This document shows positions 51,001 through 59,927 of a stretch of DNA of 64,000 bases, piece after piece. The notes beneath the pieces were generated by a model, which saw only the letters and a program-made list of their open reading frames with translations, was not told where the DNA came from and did not search any database. Source of the DNA: Chionis minor (taxonomy: Eukaryota; Chordata; Aves; Charadriiformes; Chionididae). How positions within the stretch are numbered: the first letter of the stretch is position 1; each line of letters opens with the position of its first letter. The translations under genes and the position numbers were made by a program. The stretch is taken from NCBI GenBank assembly GCA_013398295.1, contig VZSF01000632.1, forward strand, positions 250,545 through 314,544, written 5' to 3'.

Positions 51001-54000
51001 AACAACTAATAAATATGTGTTATCAATATTATTGTCATACTAAATCCAAAGCACAACAGCTACTGGGAAGAAAATTAACTCTATCCCTGCTGAAACCAGC
51101 ACACATAGCTACTCCTAATTTCTGGGTGAAGACTTGGGAATGCAGTCAACTACATATTCACATCACAACAGAAAAGCTTGAAATGTTAGGTCTTAGCCTC
51201 TGGGGGCTTCCAGTAAATGAGAATGACAAATAGGAATGGAACATTGAATTAACACAAAGGACTGTTTTCCAGGTATATTCTCATGCATTTAAAAAAGAAA
51301 ATTAAAAAAATTATGACCCTGGGTGGGGTCTCTACTTTGCTCTTGTGAGACCCCACCTGGAGTGCAGCATCCAGCTCTGGGGCCCCCAACATAAGAAGGA
51401 CATGGACCTGTTGGAGTGAGTCCAGAGGAGGGCCAGGAAGATGATCAGAGGGATGGAGCCCCTCTGCTATGAGGACAGGCTGAGAGAGTTTGGGTTGTTC
51501 AGCTNTTGTCATACTAAATCCAAAGCACAACAGCTACTGGGAAGAAAATTAACTCTATCCCTGCTGAAACCAGCACACATAGCTACTCCTAATTTCTGGG
51601 TGAAGACTTGGGAATGCAGTCAACTACATATTCACATCACAACAGAAAAGCTTGAAATGTTAGGTCTTAGCCTCTGGGGGCTTCCAGTAAATGAGAATGA
51701 CAAATAGGAATGGAACATTGAATTAACACAAAGGACTGTTTTCCAGGTATATTCTCATGCATTTAAAAAAGAAAATTAAAAAAATTATGACCCTGGGTGG
51801 GGTCTCTACTTTGCTCTTGTGAGACCCCACCTGGAGTGCAGCATCCAGCTCTGGGGCCCCCAACATAAGAAGGACATGGACCTGTTGGAGTGAGTCCAGA
51901 GGAGGGCCAGGAAGATGATCAGAGGGATGGAGCCCCTCTGCTATGAGGACAGGCTGAGAGAGTTTGGGTTGTTCAGCTTGGAGAAGAGAAGGCTCTGGGG
52001 AGACCTTAGAGCAGCTTTCCAGTACCTAAAGGGGCCTACAGGAAAGATGGAGGGGGACTCTTGGGGAGTGTAGTGATAGGATGAGAGGTAATGGTTTTAA
52101 ACTGAACGAAGGTAGATGTAGATTAGATCTCAGGAAGAAATTTTTCACTCTGAGGGTGGTGAGGCACTGGAACAGGTTGCCTGGGGAAGCTGTGGATGCC
52201 CCGTCCCTGGAAGTGTTCAAGGCCAGGTTGGATGGGGCTTTGAGCAACCTGGTCTAGTGGGAGGTGTCCCTGCCCATGGCAGCGGGGTTGGAACTAGATG
52301 ATCTTTAAGGTCCCTACCAACTCTAACCATTCTATGAAATTCCCAGTGTTAAGGGTTGGTGATACTCTCTCGGGCAGCTATGTCCTGCAAAACCTAAAAC
52401 GTAGCTTCCTAACAATGAATAAATTTAATAACTGCATGTGGAGCAATGGCTATGAATTTCTACTTGGACTGTGACTTGTGGAGTGTTTGGCCAGGGCTAT
52501 AGAGTAAATGGTCATACGAATGTAAGAATTAGTGACCCAGTTGTTTCATTTTTATTTTTTTCTCCAGATGGCTCTGTAACCTCATCACTATTATCTTTTT
52601 TCCCCCATCTTTCTTTTTTTTTCTGGCAGATTAATCACAGCTTTTGAGAGAGATTCCTCACAAGCATTATAAATGCTGCAGTGTCATGGCCATTGCTACA
52701 AAACTTGAACTAGTAAGTGGCCTTTCTCTGAAAACAATACCTTTCAGATAGTTTCAGTCTTTTAATTTTAGTGTGTTGTAATAGCAGGTTTAACAAGATA
52801 TGCATCCTTTTGTGGATTGGTTCCAACCCTTTAACTTTATGGAGGCCTTTTCCTTCTATTGAGGAAGTGTGTTCTTATGATGGTGCAATATGCTGTAGTG
52901 GAACTTAAACTGCCCGGGAGCTGTGTTGAGGCTGCCAAGTCTGTGGAACTAGTCATCTTGACTTTGCAGGACAGTTTTCCCTAGGGGAAAACACAATCGT
53001 CAGGTTTATTGTACAGTGACAGATGTTTAATTTGTAAATGTCACGGGAACTTCAAGGTCTCTGTGTTTGGCATACAGTGCTTCACATACTGGTTTTACGT
53101 GAGAAGACAGCTATAATGTATGGCTGGAGTTGCTGCAGTTCTGCTTACTTACTTTTTTAAAATTCTCTTGGAGAAGATGGCTCTTAATCCTTTGCTAATA
53201 ATCTGTTACAATTGAGGTGTGTGATGTCTTTTCATGTTATGTGAATTATGTAAAAAATCTTGCTGATACAAAGTCTAACATTCAAAGGTAGTCTGTTTAG
53301 TTTCATCACCTTTCAATGTCACTTGCCTACAACATCTGTAATAACAAGCTGGTTTAGTCAGAGAGGATTTATCTGCTCTAGCAATCAGATAGCTGAATTT
53401 GAGCTAGCAGTCTCAACTTCATCTGTAGCAAGTAAAGGGAAGTCAGTGGTTCTAGGCTGTAGACACATTGCATCCCATGTACACCTACTATTTTGCCTTG
53501 ACTTGACATCAGAACTAGTCAGTTTGGTATCCCTTTAGAATTGTATTAGAGGAAGCCACCTTTAAAGTTAGCAAGAATAAAAAAAGCTTGTATTCCTAAT
53601 ATTCTGAAATGTCTTAAAAGTCCAAATTAGTTGCACTCAACTTCAGACATATAACTGACACATCTAAGCCATAATCATCATCGTCCTACTAATTAGTAGA
53701 GTCATGCTTTCTGAAGAGTTCACACAGGCTAAAGCTTGAGAGGCTTCAGTAGCAATGATTTCCTTTTTTATTGGCAGAAAGAGCATAGAAATACTAGTCT
53801 CCTAATGCAACTGTAATGTAACTAACAGTAAATGGGATGAATTCGTATAAATTCCTATTAGCACTGCTTATTTCCAGTTGCGTTACACCTCTCCCATAAA
53901 CCATGTTTGCAGTGGTTGCAAGCTGGTATGAACGGGTTAAGACAGGTTGATGTATATTTCCCCACTAGTTCTTCCTGCCAGGTTATGTGATGTTTTGTAA

Positions 54001-57000
54001 CATGAGAAATCATTATGTACAGTGTTCTGTGATAACTGCATCTCTTGTGATCCAAAAATATCTTGCTACTGCAGTCACAATGACATTGTATTGGGTTTTA
54101 CAGAATGTTCTTACTGGGACTGGGTGCTCCACTGTGTGACCAAACTGTTCAGCATACTGAAACGCCCTCTGGTCCAGAATAAAATTTAAGCTAGGCAGCA
54201 AATAATAATAAGCTTAAATGTGTGACTGCTGTTTACAAATGTTCCTCATGGGCCTTCTTAGGTCCCTAGCCCAACATATCCTGAAGACAGATATAGAATA
54301 TTATTATTAACTTGTTTATAAAATATAAACATATGTCTGACAGTTGTATAATGGTTACATCTGGTTGAACTTCTTAAATTGCTGGTTGTAATTCAATGCT
54401 GGAAGCACAAATATATCCTAGGATTCCTGTGCCCCCGAGTCACACCACAGTCTGCAAAGTATTTGTTGATAAAATATCTGTACATTTTAATCTGCATCTA
54501 CTGATCGCTATAAATGAAATATTAGACCCCTACTATATCTGTATACTGCATGATTCTCCAAAGTCAAATGTTCCGCTTGTAGTCTTTGAAGCAACTGCAT
54601 TTAACTTTTGATTTAACAAAACAAATGCGATTCGTACTGTGAGAATGTTCAGTAGGAAGAGCTGCAGCCAAAGAAACCATGCCCAACTGTGGTGTGGTTC
54701 GCAGTAAAATTCCAGATTGTGGTTTTCCATTGCTTGTCGCATTGGCTTAATAGCTTGTAAGTTGATGAACAGTGCCTAATTCATGCATTTTTAGCTGGAG
54801 GTGAAGGGAGAAAGAAAAGATATGAGCAAACCTGTAATTTTCCCCAAGTACCGCAGCTACTGTATCTGATAAGGTAATGCAACTGCTTTTGTTGTCTTAC
54901 AGATAAACTCTGAAGAGCGTGTTGATACAGATGATCAGGAGACAGTCTCTTGGGATCGCAGTATTCCTGAAGACATAAAACAAAAAATACAGCCTAAAGA
55001 GGTTCCAGCAGAAAGTGTTACTGTCTGGATCGATCCATTAGATGCTACACAAGAATACACAGGTAGCTGATTCTTGTTGACAAATCATGTGTGTAATTCT
55101 GATGTCTGCCTTTTATACTGGAGACAAAATAGTAAGTATTTAAAATGGCATCTCTTTGTTAAAGTTTGTTATGTCAAAGCTTGTGTGATTTAATTGAACA
55201 AAGTGCATAATGAAGTCTCTGTAGTTATCAGACTCTAGCATTTACTTTTATGTATGCCAACTCTGAAATGACTTTGATATTGCTTGCAACTAAGTAATTG
55301 CTAAACTACATGGTAACAGTCCTGTATGGATTCTGCTGGAATTACACATTTCTTTATTTCAGTTATTACTGTGGCAATACTAAGTAACTCAGAATATTTG
55401 GGTTTTGTTTATTTAAAGGGAATACTAGGTGAATAGCCTATTTAACTTGATATTAAAAAAAACGGTTACAGTTTTTCAAAAGAGCATGCATAATTTAATC
55501 TTTCCCATTTTAAATGTTGTAAGGTGTCACTTAAGCAGTTCAAGGCAATGCAACTAAAATTCTTGCTGATAAATACTGCAGAACAAACAGAAGAATGGGG
55601 ATTATTTTGTGAATATTCCATTGATACAATCACCTTTTCAGGTGAATGTTCTTTGGTATTGAAACTGTCGGGTGTGAACCAACAGGATAGGAGGTGGGAC
55701 AGAGACAGAAGAATATGGGGAACAGATTTCTGTGAAAATACATGCTGCATAAGACACAGCTGTTAGCAGTACATCTGGGAGGAGTATAGGTTACATCGAC
55801 TCAGCAGGAAAAATTGCTGGAAAACTGAAAAGTCTTTAAAGTCTTGAAAACTGCAAGGTGATTTGAAGATACAACTAAGTTACATAGTAGGAGGCAGAAT
55901 GTAGGCTAGTTTTCAAAGAACAACACTTAAATAATGTCAGGTCTGCTTTCTTTTCGTGTTCTTGGCATCTGGCTGTAAACTTGTTTGCTTTCTTGTTTTG
56001 CTCACAGAGGATCTTCGACAGTATGTCACGACAATGGTTTGCGTGGCTGTAAACGGTAAACCAGTAATAGGAGTGATACACAAGCCATTCTCGTCATATA
56101 CAGGTACCTTTTATGCCTTCACATATTTCCACTGTCCTCACTCATAGTGTTAATTAAAATGTGATGTTTGAGAGAACATCTGTAGGTATAAATGAGAAAA
56201 TAGTACCTGGGGCAAAAGAGTACTGCTGCAGATGTGTTCTCTGCTATAAAAGGAAAACACTGCCCTTTTTTAACATAAAAGTGATGCATTTAAACCAAAG
56301 TAACTGAAAATACGTTTAAGACCCCTTCAATTTGGGTGCTTATAGCAAACCAAAGAAAGTGAAACCTACACGTACTGACCAGCCTTGTGTGTGTTACTAG
56401 TCTCCAGCAGAAGAGTACTTTGCTCATTCAGCAGAAGAACTGAGGTCCATGATATCATACCCAGGAGCTGGTATTTATTCAGTGTAAATCACAAAAATAG
56501 ATTAAAAATCTTAACGGCAACTGTTGGCATGTAACAGGCAAGACTGTCTAGCACAGCCTTATTAATTATCTGACACACTTTTAATGCTACAACCCTCATC
56601 TAATTAATTCTTTAGTATTAGTGGTGTATCAGTAAGGATAACTGCAAGTTTGGCAATATGTATGCACTTCTGAAAGCTTCGAAGTAGTTTTAGTGTTTTT
56701 CTTATGGACTGTGTATTTGAAACTAGAATTTCTGTTCTCATTTTCCCTTAGGCAATACTGACCTCTAGAGTCATGAAGTTATTCAGTAGGTCTGGCACAA
56801 ACTAAGACTGAATAAATGTATTTTGTATTCTCTTTTTTTGCCCACTGAACGCTCAGTATTTTGTGCTAAATATTCCAATATGGCTTAAGAATCTTGGGTT
56901 TTTTTGGAACATAGTTTTCTAAGTAACAACATGTGTCTGAAGAAAAAAATTTGCTTTGCACTGTACTTTTGAGAATTTATCTCCTTTAATAATAGTAAAG

Positions 57001-59753
57001 TGTGAAATGTTCAGACGTGGCATCAGATAAGATGCAATGATTTCTGTCATTCAATGCAAAGAGTATTCATTTCCCAAGTTGGAAATACCAATATGTTGTG
57101 AGTAGGATTGTTCCTAATACTACCACACAAATACAAAGCAATAAAGGGCAGTCAGCATTGTTATTACACGTAATTCAGCCTGTTGCCATACAATCTGGTT
57201 CTCTACTGAGATGAAATTGCTGGTTAGTCTGCTAAGTAAATGTCAAATTAATGGTTAGGTTGCCACCTCCCAAGCTTGGCTTTGAACCTCATGAGGAAAC
57301 AAGTGGGAGGTTGTGTATTCTAAATCCAGTCCTCCAAAACGTAAAACTTGTGATAACATGTAGTATTACTAGCTTCCTGAGCTATTTCTAGCGTTACAGT
57401 CCTTCTGAACAAAATGACTCAATAATATTTTTTGCTCTCTGCCTTGAAGGGTAGTGGGGCCTTTTGTTCTTACAAAAAGGTTATTTGAGGAAATGCTTGA
57501 TCTATTTCTGACTCAGAGGAATCCTTCTAACTTCGGTGGCTTTTCAGTCACAGGTTATAAATATTACTACTTGGGTTTTTTCGCCTCTTACTCTGTTTTT
57601 TTTGAAGTATGGCACGAGAATAGTCAGGCATGGGATAATGCCCTGTGCACAAAAGTGAGGGGGGCAGTTTCTGTTCGCTTGTGCACATGCACCCCTTTCT
57701 TCATTCAGCTCTAATTTTCTCTTTTACAGTAGGGAGGGAAGTTAAGTCAGAAGCATCAATTCCACTTTCTCAGCTAAGCATCCTTTAATCTTTACACTTA
57801 ACAGAGATTGTCTTTTGTAAAACTTAGCAGAATTTGTGTTTCTGTTGCAGCCTGGGCAATGGTGGATGGCGGGTCAAATGTAAAAGCTCGCTCCTCCTAC
57901 AATGAGAAAACTCCAAGGATTATTGTATCCCGCTCCCATGCAGGAAAAGTTGAGCAGGTTGCACGGCAGACATTTGGCAATAAGACCGTGATCATCCCCG
58001 CTGGTGGAGCAGGTTTGGTTCCTTAAGCTTCCTATTCATTTTATTGCTTCTGAATGATTTAATGGGATAGCGATTACTAGAGAAAAGGATATAACTGTGG
58101 CATCTCTGCTTTTTCGTCTTACCTTTTGTTTTTCACGCCCCTAAAAGCAAGCACTTGACAGTAGGCACACAATTTCTCCTGTGTATAGAAACCTGCATGC
58201 GCACTTAGTTCAGGCTTCAGGCTATTCATAAGTTAGTATGTCAGTGAATCTAAGCCCAGACCAGTGATGTGATTGTGGCCTTTTCATTGAACACATTGAT
58301 GTGCAGTCACTGAAGGCACTGATGCCTCTGTGGAGGAAAAAGGGTTGTGTGACCAAATACAGAATCATGTCAGAGAACCTGCTGGTTGTTAGTTAACTAG
58401 TAGTACTTTTAATTAAACAATGTGTTAAGAAAAAGCCATTAAAGTTTGGTACTATTTCTTGAGTTTATGTCAAAAGAGAAAACTAGTGTCACTAAAATAC
58501 ATTTTTATCTGCTTCATATGCAGTAAAAGAGGGTTTAACTTACTTTTGTAACCTTATGCAATATCGTTGTGCATGTTACTGACAGAATGCAAATATGTGA
58601 GGTGCTAGTGGGGAAACAATACCTGTTTTAAAGTCTCAGAAAAGCCATGCAAAATTGGAATTTTACAGAAACATATCTTTCTGTGTCTTTAATATGGAAA
58701 GCTAGAGCTCCCTTGCAGATTGTTTAGTCAAGAAGACCTTGCATAGGTTCTTGACAATGAATCTAAACAAGTTTTCTTATGATAAAGGAGGTGAAAGTGT
58801 AACTGGTTATAGTAGATCTTCTCCAGGGCTTGACTCTGTATAAGAAGATAAAGAAAGGAACAGTTTAAGGAAACAAGGATATTGGTTGAACAGTTGAAAC
58901 ATTGAAAAAAAATCCATAAAAGAAAGAATACTATTTTGAGCAATGACTTTGTACTGTGTAATGTGTGGTAAAGGGGAATGCCCTGGGCTGAGTTGCTTTA
59001 TTAGAGTGATATATGCATCTTCCTTCCAGTGCACAAAAAAGCCATCGGGGGGGGAGGGGAGGTAGACTTCAGCATAATACAGAGATTGAGAAATAAGTGG
59101 GCGAACGTAAGAGCAAAACTATATCCAAGTTTCTGGATTTGTTCTTTTAATGTGTCTCTAGATAAGCCAATGTGGCATATTGGTAAAAGCTGTCTAAAAA
59201 TAATGTGGCCCAAATACTCGAGACTTTAATTGGGGTGCAGTGGAAAAATCTTGTGCATGTCTGGGGGGGAGGGGGATGTTCCTTTAAAAATTTTCTCTAC
59301 GGGTCAGAGGGCAGACAAAGATTATTGGTGCCTTTGCCGTTATGCTGGATGGCATGCTATAATTAATGATCTCACTTCCCTAAATCTTGCATGTGTGTAA
59401 ACCTACTTACTAGTAGATTTATCCTTTGTGATGATTAGGAAAATTTGGTTTAACTTTTTTACTTCTGCCTGTTTCTTCTAGGTTATAAAGTGTTGGCCCT
59501 CCTTGATGTGGCTGAAAAAAATCAAGAGGAAGCTGATGTGTATATCCATGTCACCTACATTAAGAAGTGGGACATATGTGCTGGAAATGCAGTGTTGAGA
59601 GCTTTGGGTGGTCATATGACTACTCTGACTGGTGAAGAAATTAGTTACACTGGCTCAGATGGCAATGAGGGAGGACTTATAGCCAGTATCAACATGAACC
59701 ATAAAGCACTAATTGAAAAACTTCCAGATCTGGAAAAAACATCACACAAATAA
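38753..59753 (+). CDS. BPNT2: Golgi-resident PAP 3'-phosphatase (BPNT2/IMPAD1), five exons
   Basis: Join of 38753-39077 (interrupted by N), 54903-55062, 56008-56103, 57851-58012 and 59482-59753. The product belongs to the inositol monophosphatase / FIG superfamily of Mg-dependent, lithium-sensitive phosphatases. It converts 3'-phosphoadenosine 5'-phosphate to AMP in the Golgi lumen and so clears the inhibitory by-product of sulfotransferases. Visible features are an N-terminal signal anchor (about residues 11-35), a GD-LSN metal-site segment in exon 1, the superfamily motif DPLDAT in exon 2, an N-glycosylation sequon NKT in exon 4 and the second metal motif WDICAG in exon 5. About 335 residues are readable; human BPNT2 has 359, and the shortfall matches two gaps in exon 1. 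Introns 2 to 4 are phase 1 with GT-AG ends. The start ATG was chosen because the peptide from [10 protein letters not shown] matches the family N-terminus exactly. Identification is from remembered family sequence, not a search. Confidence 0.97.
38882..38882. other. Single-N contig join inside BPNT2 exon 1
   Basis: The frame before the N and the frame after it (from 38889) differ. Family sequence requires extra residues here. The N therefore marks a gap of unknown size rather than one ambiguous base. Confidence 0.85.
39078..39122. other. Assembly gap (45 N) over exon 1 end and splice donor
   Basis: A run of 45 N inside the CpG island. On the left is BPNT2 exon 1 coding sequence; on the right is GC-rich non-coding sequence with no family peptide. 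About seven codons and the intron 1 donor must fall here. The 45-base length may be an estimate. Confidence 0.97.
39123..46302. other. BPNT2 intron 1, proximal part
   Basis: GC-rich to about 39.47 kb, then AT-rich. Holds only the small CR1 fragment at 42985-43081 and a T-run at 43757-43772. No exon candidates. Confidence 0.7.
42985..43081 (+). mobile_element. CR1 LINE 3' end fragment
   Basis: About 97 bp: tgagcaacctggtctagtgg, then ttggaactagatgatcttta, ccttccaactctaaccattc and tatgag. Plus-strand CR1 3' terminus in BPNT2 intron 1. Confidence 0.93.
46303..47790 (-). mobile_element. CR1 LINE, antisense, reverse transcriptase internally deleted
   Basis: Read on the minus strand, 47790-47350 looks like the CR1 5'/ORF1-ORF2 linker. 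47340-47041 encodes an APE-type endonuclease N-terminus with [27 protein letters not shown] and [18 protein letters not shown]. 46881-46585 continues it with [20 protein letters not shown] and [15 protein letters not shown]. The frame is broken by stops and shifts. At about 46450-46440 the sequence jumps from the start of the RT domain ([13 protein letters not shown]) straight into the C-terminal/3' UTR segment, then runs to the 3' end at 46303. The whole RT core is missing. Non-coding today. Confidence 0.87.
48261..48441 (+). mobile_element. CR1 LINE 3' end fragment
   Basis: Starts at cagaggctggaacaggctgc, continues through agagctctgagcaacctggt to ggtcccttccaacccaaacc and a degenerate terminal octamer. 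A different copy from the CR1 that starts about 370 bp downstream. Confidence 0.9.
48815..50450 (+). mobile_element. CR1 LINE with recognisable reverse transcriptase, 5'-truncated
   Basis: An open frame from 48818 to 49609 carries the RT palm and finger blocks: [91 protein letters not shown] and the catalytic FADDTELAG. The endonuclease and ORF1 are absent. After about 49410 the frame shifts repeatedly: the thumb/C-terminal part appears at 49718 ([18 protein letters not shown]) and 50150 ([10 protein letters not shown]). The 3' end (50330-50450) has the usual gatcttaaag and ccaacctaaa blocks. The span includes a 213-bp duplication around an N at 50123 that is probably artefactual. The long open stretch suggests moderate age, but it cannot be active. 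Confidence 0.95.
49910..50336 (+). repeat. Exact 213-bp direct repeat split by one N (contig overlap)
   Basis: 49910-50122 and 50124-50336 read the same from ctgacaactacctg to ttaagagatggg, with only the N at 50123 between them. CR1 consensus organisation has this segment once. The best reading is two overlapping contig ends left unmerged. Confidence 0.93.
50595..51103 (-). mobile_element. Solo LTR of an avian endogenous retroelement
   Basis: The element is bounded by TGTTGTGGTTTAAC on the plus strand and ccagcaca at 51096-51103, so on the minus strand it starts TGTGCTGGTTTC and ends CA. A minus-strand TATA box (tataaaaa, 50875-50882) places the promoter on that strand. Sequence such as gcttagcaacaactaataaa and aaaattaactctatccctg matches, from memory, an LTR family widespread in neoavian genomes. 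No gag, pol or env lies next to it, so it is a solo LTR. I could not find matching 5-bp target duplications (flanks taccg and catag). It sits antisense to BPNT2 in intron 1. Confidence 0.85.
51032..51978 (+). repeat. Exact 473-bp direct repeat split by one N (contig overlap)
   Basis: 51032-51504 and 51506-51978 carry the same sequence from ttgtcatactaaatcc to ggttgttcagct, with a lone N at 51505. Each copy contains the last 72 bp of the LTR, unique intron sequence and the start of the next CR1. An unmerged contig overlap explains this better than a biological tandem duplication. Confidence 0.94.
51320..52338 (+). mobile_element. CR1 LINE 3' part (includes artefactual repeat)
   Basis: Starts within the RT C-terminus (tctctactttgctcttgtga, reading [11 protein letters not shown]) and continues through ggccaggaagatgatcagag, gaggcactggaacaggttgc and gagcaacctggtctagtggg to the 3' terminus ccattctatg at about 52337. 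51320-51504 is repeated at 51794-51978 around the N, so the true element is about 550 bp. No ORF remains. Confidence 0.93.
52339..54902. other. BPNT2 intron 1, distal part
   Basis: Repeat-poor and AT-rich, ending in the exon 2 acceptor (cttttgttgtcttacag). Nothing else recognised. Confidence 0.75.
54903..55062 (+). CDS. BPNT2: BPNT2 exon 2
   Basis: The acceptor is a pyrimidine-rich tract ending in cag at 54900-54902, and the donor is gtagct from 55063. The 160 nt encode INSEERVD...[20 protein letters not shown] and end in phase 1. The acidic pair in NSEERVD and the DPLDAT motif are, by family knowledge, Mg-binding and catalytic elements of the inositol monophosphatase fold. All are intact and there is no stop or frameshift. 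It is separated from exon 1 by an intron of about 15.8 kb loaded with CR1 and LTR insertions. Confidence 0.96.
55063..56007. other. BPNT2 intron 2
   Basis: 945 bp, GT-AG, phase 1. No repeats or genes recognised. Confidence 0.9.
56008..56103 (+). CDS. BPNT2: BPNT2 exon 3
   Basis: The acceptor is ttttgctcacag and the donor is gtacct at 56104. The 96 nt complete the split Glu codon and read [17 protein letters not shown], then [15 protein letters not shown], ending in phase 1. This is the central beta-strand region of the phosphatase fold, with the family-typical V-NG-P-GVIH-PF pattern. There are no disruptions. In-frame readthrough past the donor reaches a stop about 15 codons on, so intron retention would truncate the protein. 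Confidence 0.95.
56104..57850. other. BPNT2 intron 3
   Basis: 1747 bp, GT-AG, phase 1. AT-rich, nothing recognised. Confidence 0.9.
57851..58012 (+). CDS. BPNT2: BPNT2 exon 4
   Basis: The acceptor is tgtttctgttgcag and the donor is gtttgg at 58013. The 162 nt encode [20 protein letters not shown], a stretch with [13 protein letters not shown], then [14 protein letters not shown], in phase 1 at both ends. NKT is an N-glycosylation sequon at the position where human BPNT2 also carries one, consistent with a Golgi-lumenal domain. GGSN and VSRSH are well-conserved family landmarks. Readthrough into the intron gives only a few residues before a stop at about 58024. Confidence 0.95.
58013..59481. 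other. BPNT2 intron 4
   Basis: 1469 bp, GT-AG, phase 1. G-rich runs at 59048-59060 and 59262-59276, otherwise nothing recognised. Confidence 0.9.
59482..59753 (+). CDS. BPNT2: BPNT2 exon 5 (terminal coding exon with stop)
   Basis: The acceptor is ctgtttcttctag. The 272 nt complete the split Gly codon, read [20 protein letters not shown] and [20 protein letters not shown], and end LEKTSHK with TAA at 59751-59753. WDICAGNA carries the last metal-binding Asp of the superfamily (the WD-A motif). [10 protein letters not shown] is the typical C-terminal loop. The C-terminus matches the human length with no extension. The 3' UTR follows directly. Confidence 0.97.
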
Positions 59754-59921
59754 ATTTGACTGATGGAGAAGTACAAGTTGTGCTTTTGTAGCCTCCAAAT
59801 GCTCTGTCTGAAGAGGCAGATGTGAAAACCTGCTGGGAAAGATGCACAGCAAAGCAGTTTGGTGTGGGTTTGGGGACTATAATCATACATTGGGTTTCTT
59901 CAGTGGTGGTATTTAAAAAAG

Positions 59922-59927
59922 AATAAA
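59922..59927 (+). terminator. Proximal poly(A) signal of BPNT2
   Basis: AATAAA about 170 nt after the stop codon. It is a candidate for a short-UTR isoform. No strong GT-rich element directly follows, so usage is uncertain. Confidence 0.4.

Noticed and set aside
51441..51707. Open frame crossing the N at 51505
   Set aside because: It joins two contig ends artificially and includes LTR and intron sequence.
55524..55766. 80-codon open frame in BPNT2 intron 2
   Set aside because: No family match and no splice sites that would keep frame with BPNT2 exons; ordinary intron.
57808..58026. Alternative start for a short BPNT2 form beginning in intron 3
   Set aside because: It only reads through the acceptor into exon 4 and stops just after the exon 4 donor; splice signals clearly define the exon.
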